Below, one piece after another: positions 42,633 to 51,600 of a DNA stretch of 64,000 bases; within the stretch, counting starts at the first letter, position 1; the number at the start of each line of letters is the position of its first letter. Source of the stretch: Sphingopyxis sp. (GTDB lineage Bacteria > Pseudomonadota > Alphaproteobacteria > Sphingomonadales > Sphingomonadaceae); the NCBI RefSeq assembly GCF_016704835.1, contig NZ_JADIZJ010000006.1, positions 62,001 to 126,000 of the forward strand, written 5' to 3'. Under the pieces are notes generated by a model. The model was not told the origin of the DNA and made no database searches. It was given only the letters and a program-made list of their open reading frames with translations. The translations under genes and the position numbers were made by a program.

Positions 42633-44486
42633 TCAGAACCGCGCCCGAATGCCGCCATAGGCGGCGCGGCCATAGGTGCCATAATTGAACGCTGTCGCAT
42701 AATCGGCGTCGAGCAGATTATCGATGCGGCCGTAAAGTTCGACGCGCTCACTGACGGCGAAAGCGGCGCGCACCCCCGCGAGCGCGTAACCATCGAGCCT
42801 CACCGTATTTGCGGCATTATCGAAACTGTCGCCGACCATCGTGATCGTCGCGCCGGTCGATAGCCCGAACGACCAGTCATAGTCGGCTGACAGGCTGACC
42901 GCATGTTCGGCGCGGCGGGGAAGGCGCTTACCCTCGAAGGCTGGACGCCCCGACCGGTCGCGTGCATCGGTGTAGCTGTAGGATGCGGTGACGTTCAGCG
43001 CGTCGACGGGCCGCAACGCCAGCGTAGCCTCGACGCCCTTGGCGCGAGTGTGGTCGATATTGCCATAGGCGAAGGTCGCATTGTCGTAATTGATCTGGTT
43101 GATGGTGTTGCGCAGGAATGCGGTCAGCGAGATCATCGCCCGGCCATCCGCCAGACTCTGGTCGATGCCGAGGTCATAGCTTTTGGACTGCTCGGGGCGC
43201 AGCGCCGCATTGCCGCTGAAACTGTCATAGAGCTGGTACAGCGACGGCGCCTTGAAACCTTCGCCATAACTCAGGCGGATATTGGTCGCGCCCTCATTGG
43301 GCGAATAATTGGCGTTGGCGCCGAAGGTCGTCGCACCGCCGAACTGGCTGTGATCGTCGTGGCGGATCCCGCCGGTCAATGAGAAACCGGCCACCGGCTG
43401 AACGATTCCGAGGGCATAGACGCTGTCGATGTTGGCACGCGCAGTGTCGGTCGAACCAAAGCCGAAGAAGTCGTAATCGGGGCGCTCATGCTCGTATCCG
43501 AAGATCAGCTTCGCTTGTGCGGCCGGGCTCACCACGCCCTGATATTCGAAGCGGAGGTTGGTTCCCGAATAGCCATAATCGGGTGCCGTGCCGCGCACGA
43601 AATAATAATCGCGCTCGTTGCGCAGCCAGGTCACCGCGGCGCGGCTGGTGAAGCGCCCGTCGAACAGGCCGAGGTTGACGCCCGCATAACCGACATATTG
43701 ATCGAGCTTTGCGACGTCGCCGCTATCTGCGGGCGCACCAAAAAAGCTGTCATAATCGAGATCGGCGTTGATGTAATAGCCGCGCAGGTCGAGGCTCAGC
43801 GCGTCGGTGAACGCGATTTTTAATCGCGCGTTGCCAGCGAAATTCTTATATCCGTCGCGCTCGGTGCCGACCGTCGCCGACGAGATCCCGTCGGTGCGGA
43901 AATAGGCGCCGCCGATGCCGCCCGACACGGAGCCGGCCGTGGCTGACATATCGGCCTTGGCGTTGAGCGTATCGCTGTAGCCATATTCGGCCGCAGCATT
44001 GGCGGCGAAACCCTCTGCGGGGGTCGCGGTCATCAGGCTGACGACACCGCCGATCGCCTGGCTGCCGTGGACGACCGAGTTCGACCCTCGCAGCACCTCG
44101 ATCCGGCTGATGTTGCCGGTCAGCAGATGACCGAAATCATAACCGTCGCCGATGCCGCTGGGGTCGTTGATCTTCACCCCATCGATCAGGACCAAAGTCT
44201 GCGTTGTTTCCGCCCCGCGGATCGAGATGCCCGCGACCGAGCCGGTGCTGCCGGTGCGGCTGAAGCGGACGCCGGGGGTGGTTGCGAGCATGTCGACGAC
44301 ATCAGTCGTCTGCCGCCTTTCGATGGTTTCGGCGTCGATCACGGTAATCGCCTGACCCACCTCGTCGCGCGATTGTGCGATGCCCGATGCGGTGACGACG
44401 ATATCGTCCGAATTGCGAATTTCCTGCGCAGCGACGGGCGTCGCAGCGACAAGGGCTAAAAGAGAAATGCTCGAATATTTCAACAT
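42633..44486 (-). CDS. btuB: TonB-dependent vitamin B12 receptor (BtuB-like)
   Basis: A 617-residue outer-membrane receptor. It has a signal peptide (SLLALVAATPVAA), a TonB box-like start (DDIVVTAS), a plug domain (TIERRQTTDVVDMLATTPGV to RIEVLRGSNSVVHG with VLIDGVKINDP), and a 22-strand barrel ending in the aromatic-terminated AYGGIRARF. ATG 44486 was taken because the signal peptide starts there and the upstream sequence is riboswitch leader. It is the first gene of the cobalamin operon and is controlled by the riboswitch at 44664-44850. Confidence 0.92.
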   Translation of the reverse strand: MLKYSSISLLALVAATPVAAQEIRNSDDIVVTASGIAQSRDEVGQAITVIDAETIERRQTTDVVDMLATTPGVRFSRTGSTGSVAGISIRGAETTQTLVLIDGVKINDPSGIGDGYDFGHLLTGNISRIEVLRGSNSVVHGSQAIGGVVSLMTATPAEGFAANAAAEYGYSDTLNAKADMSATAGSVSGGIGGAYFRTDGISSATVGTERDGYKNFAGNARLKIAFTDALSLDLRGYYINADLDYDSFFGAPADSGDVAKLDQYVGYAGVNLGLFDGRFTSRAAVTWLRNERDYYFVRGTAPDYGYSGTNLRFEYQGVVSPAAQAKLIFGYEHERPDYDFFGFGSTDTARANIDSVYALGIVQPVAGFSLTGGIRHDDHSQFGGATTFGANANYSPNEGATNIRLSYGEGFKAPSLYQLYDSFSGNAALRPEQSKSYDLGIDQSLADGRAMISLTAFLRNTINQINYDNATFAYGNIDHTRAKGVEATLALRPVDALNVTASYSYTDARDRSGRPAFEGKRLPRRAEHAVSLSADYDWSFGLSTGATITMVGDSFDNAANTVRLDGYALAGVRAAFAVSERVELYGRIDNLLDADYATAFNYGTYGRAAYGGIRARF

Positions 44487-44663
44487 GGGAGACTCCCGCA
44501 CGCCGGCAACGAAGGCGGAGCCTGCCGAAACGCGCGCGCGATCGACCGATGACGGCGTCGCAAGAGGCGTAGATGCCTGCGGCCCCGACACCGAAGCGGT
44601 TCCACCGCTTGGTCGTCGCTCGACGGAATCGTCCGTGCCGCGGCCTTTCCCTGGGCCTTGGCA

Positions 44664-44850
44664 GTGAGCGACCCACGCCGGCAGGTCTCCTGGCTCGCGG
44701 GTCAAGGCTTGATGCACGCCTTCCCAGGTTGCCCCAGTGGCTGTTCGGGCCGAAACCCGAACGGTGCATCTTGCTCGCCGCTTACAGTTGCAGGGACAGC
44801 CTCGGCTTCGGGGGTTCGCGACGAACCCCGTTACCGCGTTCCCATTTTAA
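44664..44850 (-). ncRNA. Cobalamin (adenosylcobalamin) riboswitch upstream of btuB
   Basis: On the minus strand the leader reads AAAATGGGAACGCGG near its start, then GCAACTGTAAGCGG, GATGCACC and GCCACTGGGGC, then GGGAAGGC, and ends with the B12 box AGCCAGGAGACCTGCCGGCG (complement of 44676-44695). The order and spacing match the cobalamin riboswitch aptamer. About 180 nt between aptamer and btuB ATG would contain the expression platform. Known members repress btuB when cobalamin is bound. Confidence 0.95.
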
Positions 44851-44935
44851 GCCCTTTCGGGCACCGGCGCGATCTGCGCGGGGCGAACCCCGCACGCGCC
44901 GCCCATAGCGGAATGGCGGCTTTGCGCAATCGGCT

Positions 44936-46093
44936 TTATTGACGCTCGACGACCATCGCCGCGCCGACCCCCATCGCGCCGGTCAGTACGACGAGGCCAT
45001 ATCGGCCGCTGCACGCATCGAGTGCGTCGAGCAACGTCGAGATGAGGATTGCGCCGCTCGCCCCCATCGGATGGCCCTTGGCGAGATGCCCGCCGCCGAC
45101 ATTGACCCGCGCCGGATCGGCGTCGCGGTCGCGCAGGAACTTGGCGATGGTGACGGCGAAGGCCTCCATGAACTCGATGCGGTCGAGGTCGGCGAAGGTA
45201 AGTCCTGCACGCGCCAGCACCTTGTCCATCGCGGCAAAACCTGCAGTCAGCGATGCAGCCGGATCGCCGCCGCTTTCGGCAAATGCGACAACGCGCGCGC
45301 GGGGAGAGGGGCCAAGACCTTCGGCGCCGACCAGCGCGAGCCCCGCGCCGTCGCATATCGGCGGTGCGTGCGCGATGCTGTGGAGGGGCGCAAAGGTGGC
45401 GCCTTCGAGTGCACCGGCATATTGATGTTGCAGGTCTCCAAACGCAGCCGGAGTGGCGGCGAGCGATTCCGCTGTGGTTTGCGGACGGATGCACTCCTCG
45501 CCGCTGAGCGGTCCGGTGGCGACGCGCGACTTTTGGAGCGCGGGGTCGGCGTCGGTGGCGGCGGCCTTCTGCTGCGAGGCGAGGGCGACCGCATCAAGAT
45601 CGGCGCGGGTGATGCCCTCGGCATTGGCAAGGCGGTCGGCGGCGAGAACGGGCGGGACAAAGCGCGCGCAAGGGGGGAGGCTGTCGTCCGAGTAAAACGC
45701 GGCGCGGTCACTCAAAAACGCGGTTGCGCTCATCGACTCGACTCCGCCCGCCAGAATGCAGCTGGATTCGCCGCTCGCCACTTTGGCGACGGCCTGACCG
45801 ATCGCCGACAGGCCCGAGGCGCAATAATTGTTGATGCTGTGCGCCGCCGTGGCATCGGGCAGCCCCGCATGGAGCTTCGCCAGCATCGCAATATGCCCAC
45901 CCTGCGCGCCGCTCTGCGTGACACAGCCGAGCAGCAGCGCATCGGGGCTCGCGGCAACATCGCCGCACCGGGCGGCGAGCGCAGCTACCTGTTGGCGCAC
46001 CAGTTCCTGCGGACTTAACCCGGCGAGGCCCCCGTCGGGCCTTGCTTTGCCGCGCGGGGTGCGAACAGTGTCGTAAAGATAGACGTCGGTCAA
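44936..46093 (-). CDS. Thiolase-family acyl-CoA acetyltransferase lacking the second catalytic Cys
   Basis: A 385-residue thiolase-fold protein. The nucleophile is Cys91 in NNYCASGLSAIG, and the His motif GGHLAKGHPMGASG is present. The usual C-terminal acid/base Cys of degradative thiolases (CIGGGMG-type) is not there: the equivalent strand reads VVLTGAMGVGAAMVVE, with Thr in place of Cys. It may catalyse only one direction or a different Claisen-type reaction, or it may act with another subunit. It ends a five-gene minus-strand cluster; 2 nt separate it from the next thiolase gene. Confidence 0.82.
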   Translation of the reverse strand: MTDVYLYDTVRTPRGKARPDGGLAGLSPQELVRQQVAALAARCGDVAASPDALLLGCVTQSGAQGGHIAMLAKLHAGLPDATAAHSINNYCASGLSAIGQAVAKVASGESSCILAGGVESMSATAFLSDRAAFYSDDSLPPCARFVPPVLAADRLANAEGITRADLDAVALASQQKAAATDADPALQKSRVATGPLSGEECIRPQTTAESLAATPAAFGDLQHQYAGALEGATFAPLHSIAHAPPICDGAGLALVGAEGLGPSPRARVVAFAESGGDPAASLTAGFAAMDKVLARAGLTFADLDRIEFMEAFAVTIAKFLRDRDADPARVNVGGGHLAKGHPMGASGAILISTLLDALDACSGRYGLVVLTGAMGVGAAMVVERQ

Positions 46094-46095
46094 AA

Positions 46096-47325
46096 TCAGG
46101 TGCCGACGACGAAGCTGACCGCGGTGGTCGCGCTGCCGCCGACGTTGAAGGTCCCGAAATTTTTCGCGCCCTCGACCTGATAATCGCCCGCGTTGCCGGT
46201 CACCTGCCGCCAGCTGTCGAGCAGCATCCGCACGCCGGTCGCGCCGACCGGATGGCCCAGTCCAATCAGGCCGCCCGACGGGTTGACTGGCAATTTGCCG
46301 CCGAGCGCGATGGTGCCGTCCTCAACCGCGCGCCAGCTTTCTCCGGGCGGGGTGATGCCGAAATGGTCGATCGCCATATATTCGGTGATCGAGAAACAGT
46401 CATGCACCTCGACCCCGTCGCAGGCATAGACATCGGGCATTTCGGCGCGGCGCAACGCGTCCATCATCGCCTTGCGCACACTGGGGAAGACGTAAGGCTC
46501 GCCGCGGCTGCCCGCGACCTTGGTCGAATAGAGGAGGGGAGCTGTCGAATGGCCCCAGCCCTTTATCCGCGGAATGCTGTCGATCGGGATTCCGCGCCGC
46601 TTGGCATAGGCCTCCGCGACCTCGCGCGAGGCGAGAAAGATCGCAGCGGCGCCGTCGGTGACCTGCCCGCAATCGGACTTGCGCAGGCTACCCTCGATCA
46701 GTGGGTTGACCGCGTCATTCTCGCCGAGATGATCGTCAGTCATCGCCCAGCCGCGCGTTTGCGAGTTGGGATTCCTCTTCGCGTTGGCGAAATTATTGGC
46801 GGAGATGCCGCGGAGATGCGCGCGGTCGAGCCCGAAGCGTTCGTCATATTCCTCGGCAACGCGCGCAAACATCCACGGCCACAGATATCGTGCTTCCTGC
46901 GCCTCGCGCCCCGCCCAGGCCGCGGCGCCGAGATATTCAGCGGCGCGCTGGCTGGGGACGTTGCGCATCAGTTCGATGCCGAGCACGAGCGCGAGGCCAT
47001 AGCGTTCGGCCTCGATCTCGGCGGCGGCGGCGAGGATCGCGATGCTGCCCGAAGCGCAAGCCGCCTCGTGCCGCGACGCCGGGATGCCTGCGAGGTCGGG
47101 ATGGACATGGCCGAAGAATCCGCCGAGTTGGCCTTGCCCCGCGAACAATTCGCCGACGAAATTGCCGACGTGCGCAGTTTCGACCTCTTTGGGTTCGATG
47201 CCCGTCGCGGCGAAAGCTGCCTCGGCAACATCGCGGAACAGCTCGAATAGCCCGCCGCCCTCGCGTTCCATGTTGCGCGCAAAATCGCTCTGCGCGCCGC
47301 CCAGGATGAAGACGTCCTTCGCCAT
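46096..47325 (-). CDS. SCP2-type thiolase / acetyl-CoA acetyltransferase
   Basis: A 409-residue protein of the SCP-x thiolase group. The nucleophile is Cys90 in HEAACASGSIA. The central HDCFSITEYMAIDHFG motif and the C-terminal NPSGGLIGLGHPVGATG motif are clear. Members cleave 3-oxoacyl-CoA or act on branched and steroid side-chain CoA thioesters. ATG 47325 follows GGGAGCC, and the frame is open 13 codons further upstream. It is likely cotranscribed with the acyl-CoA synthetase upstream (1 nt gap) and the thiolase downstream. Confidence 0.88.
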   Translation of the reverse strand: MAKDVFILGGAQSDFARNMEREGGGLFELFRDVAEAAFAATGIEPKEVETAHVGNFVGELFAGQGQLGGFFGHVHPDLAGIPASRHEAACASGSIAILAAAAEIEAERYGLALVLGIELMRNVPSQRAAEYLGAAAWAGREAQEARYLWPWMFARVAEEYDERFGLDRAHLRGISANNFANAKRNPNSQTRGWAMTDDHLGENDAVNPLIEGSLRKSDCGQVTDGAAAIFLASREVAEAYAKRRGIPIDSIPRIKGWGHSTAPLLYSTKVAGSRGEPYVFPSVRKAMMDALRRAEMPDVYACDGVEVHDCFSITEYMAIDHFGITPPGESWRAVEDGTIALGGKLPVNPSGGLIGLGHPVGATGVRMLLDSWRQVTGNAGDYQVEGAKNFGTFNVGGSATTAVSFVVGT

Positions 47326-47326
47326 G

Positions 47327-49018
47327 TCAGGCTCCCTTTTCCAAAGTTGCGATCGCCTGCGCACGCACCTCGGTGCGCATCACCTTGTTGGTGACGTTGC
47401 GCGGGAGTGCGTCGAAGCGGAACAGGCGTTCGGGCAGTTTGAACACTGCCAGATCCTTTTCGCGCAGATAGTCGGTCACCTCGGGCAAGCCGACGTCGTT
47501 GTCACCTCGTGGGACGTAGGCGAGGCCGATGCGCTCGCCCATCGTCGGGTCGGGGAGCGAGAAAACGCACGCCTCGGCGAGCAGCGGATGTCCGCCGAGC
47601 AACTGGTCGATCTCTTCGGGCGAGATGTTCACCCCGCCGCGGATGATGAGATCCTTGCAGCGCCCGACGAAGCGATAGAAGTCGCCGCCTTCGGCAATCT
47701 CGAACAGATCGCCGGTGCGGAACCACCCGTCGTCGGTGAAGGCGGCGGCAGTCTGTTCGGGGGCGTTATGATAGCCTTCGAATAGCGACGGGCCGCGGAT
47801 CTGCAATTCGCCCGATACGCCGTCACTCTCGATCGCATCGCCGCCGCCGGGCGGGACGAGGCGGCTTTCGATATTGGGTGCGCGGCCTTCGCCATAGGGT
47901 CGCTGATACTGCCCGCGACGCGGGAACAGGCTCGCGCGCTTGTCGGGGTCGGGCATGTCGCCTTCGCCGGTGATGAAGCTCATCCCCTCGTTCGAGCCGA
48001 ACACGTTGACGATGATGATGCCGAGCTTTTCCTGGAAACCGCGCACCATTGCGGGCGCGAGCGGCGCCGAGCCCGATGCGATGACGCGCAGGCTCGATAG
48101 GTCGACCGATGCGAGCAGCGCCTCATTCTGGAGCAGCATATTGAGCACCGCTGGCGGCGCGATCGTCAGGCTCGGCCGCTCGGTGGCGATCTGTTTGAGG
48201 TAGATGGTGGGGTCAAAAGGATGGTGCAGCACCATCGTCCCGGCGCTCGTAAGCCAGCACATCGTGATGCCGCCGATGCTCGCCATATTGATGAGCGGAA
48301 AGGGGTTGAGTAGCACATCGCCCGGGCCGACCTTCATCGCCTCGTAGCCAGCGCCCGCGACCGCGATCCAGTGATTGTGGCTGCGCGGCACGCCCTTCGG
48401 GACGCCGGTGGTGCCCGACGTCCAGCAAATCGTGAAAATATCGTCCGCGTCGACGGGGTTGGCGGCAACATGCGCAGCGAGTGCGTCGGCGTCTCCCTTT
48501 GCCGTCGCGAGATCGAGCGCATTGGCGTGGGCGTCGGGGCCGAAGGTCATCAGCGCGATGCCGTTGAGCAGGGGCGCCGCGACGCCGACATGGTCGCAGC
48601 CCTTGACCTGCGTCGCGCAAACGAAGGCTTTGGGCTCAACCACGCCGATCATGCCCTTCAGCTCATGGCTACGATATTGCACCGCCGCCGGACTGACGAT
48701 CGCGCCGATCTTTGCCGCGGCGAAATAGAGTGCGACGAACTCGCTGATGTTGGGAAGCTGAACGAGCAGCACATCGTCCTTGCCGATTCCGGCAACGACA
48801 AGGGCGCCCGCAAGCCGGTCGATTTCCGCCAACAGTTCAGCGTAGGTCAGCCGTAAAGGTTCGCCAAAAGCAAATTCAGCGCGGTTTGGCGCATCGACCA
48901 GCGCGAGGCGGCCCGCATGCGCGGCTGCATTGGCCGCAAACAGATCGGCGAAGGTTTGATCGCCCCACCAGCCGCTTTCCCGATGGCGCTGCCGCTTCTC
49001 CTCTCCAGCGACGATCAC
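47327..49018 (-). CDS. AMP-forming acyl-CoA synthetase
   Basis: A 563-residue class I adenylate-forming enzyme that would activate a carboxylic acid to its CoA ester for the thiolases downstream. It has the nucleotide motif TICWTSGTTGVPKGVPRSH, GSNEGMSF, GWFRTGDLFEI, GRCKDLIIRGGVNISPEE and the lysine motif RNVTNKVMRTEV. The start is probably GTG 49018, one base after the upstream gene's stop. The acid it uses is unknown; the operon suggests an aromatic or isoprenoid acid. Confidence 0.88.
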   Translation of the reverse strand: MIVAGEEKRQRHRESGWWGDQTFADLFAANAAAHAGRLALVDAPNRAEFAFGEPLRLTYAELLAEIDRLAGALVVAGIGKDDVLLVQLPNISEFVALYFAAAKIGAIVSPAAVQYRSHELKGMIGVVEPKAFVCATQVKGCDHVGVAAPLLNGIALMTFGPDAHANALDLATAKGDADALAAHVAANPVDADDIFTICWTSGTTGVPKGVPRSHNHWIAVAGAGYEAMKVGPGDVLLNPFPLINMASIGGITMCWLTSAGTMVLHHPFDPTIYLKQIATERPSLTIAPPAVLNMLLQNEALLASVDLSSLRVIASGSAPLAPAMVRGFQEKLGIIIVNVFGSNEGMSFITGEGDMPDPDKRASLFPRRGQYQRPYGEGRAPNIESRLVPPGGGDAIESDGVSGELQIRGPSLFEGYHNAPEQTAAAFTDDGWFRTGDLFEIAEGGDFYRFVGRCKDLIIRGGVNISPEEIDQLLGGHPLLAEACVFSLPDPTMGERIGLAYVPRGDNDVGLPEVTDYLREKDLAVFKLPERLFRFDALPRNVTNKVMRTEVRAQAIATLEKGA

Positions 49019-49019
49019 G

Positions 49020-50516
49020 TCAGGCGGTCAATACGCTGTTCGGACCCATGCCGATATCGTCGCCGCTCGCCCACACGCTGTGCGTTCCCGAACAGATGCG
49101 CTCGGGAAGGATGATCCGGCACACCGGCCCCGCCGCGATATTCTTGGCGTCAATCAGCACACATTCGGACTTGTCGGTTTCGAGGTCGGCGATGAACGAG
49201 ACGAGATAGCCGTCGTCCTCGTCCTTGGCGTTGATGCGCGGCGCGAAGGGCGCTTCGCTGCCGAAGCGGCCGGGGCCGAATTCATATTCTTCGCTCGTGC
49301 GGTTCGCGAGGTCGTGCTTGACCAGCCCACGGAACAGAAACCAGCCCGGCTCGGGGATCGCGCTATACGCGTAACGATAGGGCTTGCCCGCATAGCGATG
49401 GTTGAACATCCCGAACTCGAGGTCGCGCTCGTCGAGCCGCTCTTCCTTGGTCTCGCCCGTCGCGAGGTTGAAGCGCCAGCGGTGCAGCCGCGGCTTGAGC
49501 AGCCCCTGATCAAGATACGCCATCATACGCTCCAAGCCCTCTGGGGCATTGGGATAGGATTTCGGCATCGGCTCTTCCTGATAATAGCCGTCGAGGATGA
49601 TCTCGTCGCCTTCCTCCCACGCATTGAGCCAATGCAGCGTGTAGGTCGGCTCAGCCTCGAACCAGCGAATATCCTCCGGCTGCCCGTGGCGGGGGATGAT
49701 CGCAAAGCGCGTCTTCTGGTCGGGATGAAACTGTACGACATGCAGCCGCTTTTCGAGCAGTTCTTCGTTCCAATAGAGCGGCATGTCATTGAGGATTGTG
49801 TAGTTTTTGGTGAACGCCATATCGTGCGGCAGCCGCGGTCCAGGCAGCGGCACCGGGATATAATGCTTCAACTTGTTGTCCGGCCCGACGACGCCATAAT
49901 GCATGTAGGGCGCATGCTTCGAATAATTGAAAAACATAAGCTCGCCGGTCGCAAGATCGATCTTGCAATGCGCCGAAATGCCGTCGAGCGGCACCCAGCT
50001 TTCGGTGCCAAACTGCTCGAGCGTGAAAGGATCGAGCCGATAGGCTTCGCCGCACTGGTAGAAGGTCGAAATGATTTTGCCCGCGTGGATCGCGACATCG
50101 GTCGAGCTGCTATCCTTTAGCCACTCCTGCGCCCCCCAGCCGTGGCGTGTCGATTTGTGCGGCGGTTCCATGAGGCCCGCCCACAGCGACCGCCCGGCTT
50201 CCTTCTCGGCCGCAAATCCCTTGGTGCGGACAAAGCGGCTGCGATAGCTGGCGCGGCCGTCCTTGAACGAGATCGCATGGATCAAGCCGTCGCCGTCGAA
50301 CGGGTGATAGCGCCCGATCGGCTCGTGGATCTGGTTCTCACCGGTGCGAACATAAACGCCGTCGATGTCGGTCGGGATAATGCCGATCACCTCGGCCTCG
50401 CCATTGGCGAAGATCGCGTTCCATTCGTTGTAGGTGGGTCGCCATGCGCCCTTCATATAGGGATGATCGTTCGGCTGGATCGTCGTTTCGATCGTCTCGA
50501 CAAGTTGGGCGGTCAT
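49020..50516 (-). CDS. Carotenoid/stilbene-cleaving dioxygenase (RPE65 family)
   Basis: A 498-residue non-haem iron dioxygenase of the carotenoid cleavage/lignostilbene dioxygenase family. These enzymes split a C=C bond of carotenoids, apocarotenoids or stilbenes into two carbonyls. Four candidate iron-binding His lie in SAHCKID, LPHDMAFT, TLHWLNAWE and near the C-terminus in GTHSVW. The start HPFDGDGLIH segment is also typical. It is followed by a CoA ligase and two thiolases, so the cleaved aldehyde/acid products may be degraded further. ATG 50516 overlaps the stop of the NMO-like gene by four bases. Confidence 0.88.
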   Translation of the reverse strand: MTAQLVETIETTIQPNDHPYMKGAWRPTYNEWNAIFANGEAEVIGIIPTDIDGVYVRTGENQIHEPIGRYHPFDGDGLIHAISFKDGRASYRSRFVRTKGFAAEKEAGRSLWAGLMEPPHKSTRHGWGAQEWLKDSSSTDVAIHAGKIISTFYQCGEAYRLDPFTLEQFGTESWVPLDGISAHCKIDLATGELMFFNYSKHAPYMHYGVVGPDNKLKHYIPVPLPGPRLPHDMAFTKNYTILNDMPLYWNEELLEKRLHVVQFHPDQKTRFAIIPRHGQPEDIRWFEAEPTYTLHWLNAWEEGDEIILDGYYQEEPMPKSYPNAPEGLERMMAYLDQGLLKPRLHRWRFNLATGETKEERLDERDLEFGMFNHRYAGKPYRYAYSAIPEPGWFLFRGLVKHDLANRTSEEYEFGPGRFGSEAPFAPRINAKDEDDGYLVSFIADLETDKSECVLIDAKNIAAGPVCRIILPERICSGTHSVWASGDDIGMGPNSVLTA

Positions 50517-51481
50517 GCGAGGGCTCCTTCGGCGGGGGCAAAGCGCGGCCGAGCGGCGGCGGCATCATATTCGGAAACAAGGCGGTCGACGACCGCGGCA
50601 ACGGGCTCGACGCCGCGCACCGTGCCGACGCCTTGGCCGGCGGACCAGACATTCTTCCATGCCTTCGCGTCGTCCTGTGCATCGGAGAAGTTCGGGCGCT
50701 TGTCCTCGGGCATGTTCGTGGGGTCGTAGCCTGCGGCGATCAGGCTGGGCTTCAGCCAGTTAGCGCTAACCCCCGTGATCCCCCTCGACGGCACGATATC
50801 CTCGGCGCCCGCGGCGACGATCATGTCCTTGTAACCCGGCACCGCCATGCTCTCGGCGCAGGCGATCAGCGACGTGCCGAGATAGGCGAGGTCGGCACCC
50901 AAAATTTCAGCCGCGCGGACCGCATGGCCGGTCGAGATCGCCCCGCCGAGCACCAGTGGTCCGTCCCAGAACTGCCGCACTTCCTCGACGAACGCGAAGC
51001 CCGCGGTCGCGCCGGTATGCCCACCCGCGCCCGCAGCCACGAGCACGAGGCCATCGACTCCTGCGGCCGCGGCCTTGCGCGCGAAGCCGACCGAATTGAC
51101 ATCGGCGAAGACCAGCCCGCCATAGCTGTGGATTTCGTCGACCACCCGTGCCGGGCTGCCGAGCGCGGTGATGACCAGCGGAACCTTGTGGCGGACGACG
51201 CAGGCGAGGTCTTCGGGCAGGCGGCTGTTCGACGGATGGACAACCAAGTTGACCGCCCAGGCGGCGGCATCGGGATCGTGCGATAGCGCCGCATCGATGC
51301 GGCTCACCCAATCCTCAAGGTCTTCGGAGTTCCGCGCATTGGGGGCAGGGAAGCTGCCGATCATCCCGGCGCGCGATGACGCGATGACCATCTCCGGCCC
51401 CGAAACAAGGAACATCGGCGCGGCAATCGCGGGCAGGCGCAGGTTGCGCGTCAGCGCGGGGGAAAGGCCGTGTCGCGGCAC
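50513..51481 (-). CDS. Nitronate monooxygenase-like FMN enzyme (2-nitropropane dioxygenase family)
   Basis: A 322-residue TIM-barrel flavoprotein. LPAIAAPMFLVSGP at the N-terminus, the FMN region with GAGGHTGATAGFAF, and the AISTGHAVRAAEILGADLAYLGT stretch match the NMO/enoyl reductase FabK fold. The GTG at 51481 was preferred because GAGAGGA lies 6 nt upstream; an in-frame TTG at 51496 precedes that site. The actual substrate is unknown, and many such enzymes in catabolic operons do not use nitronates. It heads the minus-strand cluster, divergent from the TonB receptor. Confidence 0.82.
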   Translation of the reverse strand: MPRHGLSPALTRNLRLPAIAAPMFLVSGPEMVIASSRAGMIGSFPAPNARNSEDLEDWVSRIDAALSHDPDAAAWAVNLVVHPSNSRLPEDLACVVRHKVPLVITALGSPARVVDEIHSYGGLVFADVNSVGFARKAAAAGVDGLVLVAAGAGGHTGATAGFAFVEEVRQFWDGPLVLGGAISTGHAVRAAEILGADLAYLGTSLIACAESMAVPGYKDMIVAAGAEDIVPSRGITGVSANWLKPSLIAAGYDPTNMPEDKRPNFSDAQDDAKAWKNVWSAGQGVGTVRGVEPVAAVVDRLVSEYDAAAARPRFAPAEGALA

Positions 51482-51600
51482 CAAATATCCTCTCAAATTA
51501 TCTGACTTGCATAACGATACTTAAAGCTCTTATGAGTCGCAAGGCAAGAAAAACATCGCGGGCGGTGGTCGCCAAGACGATGCTGCGTGGGAGGATCCTT

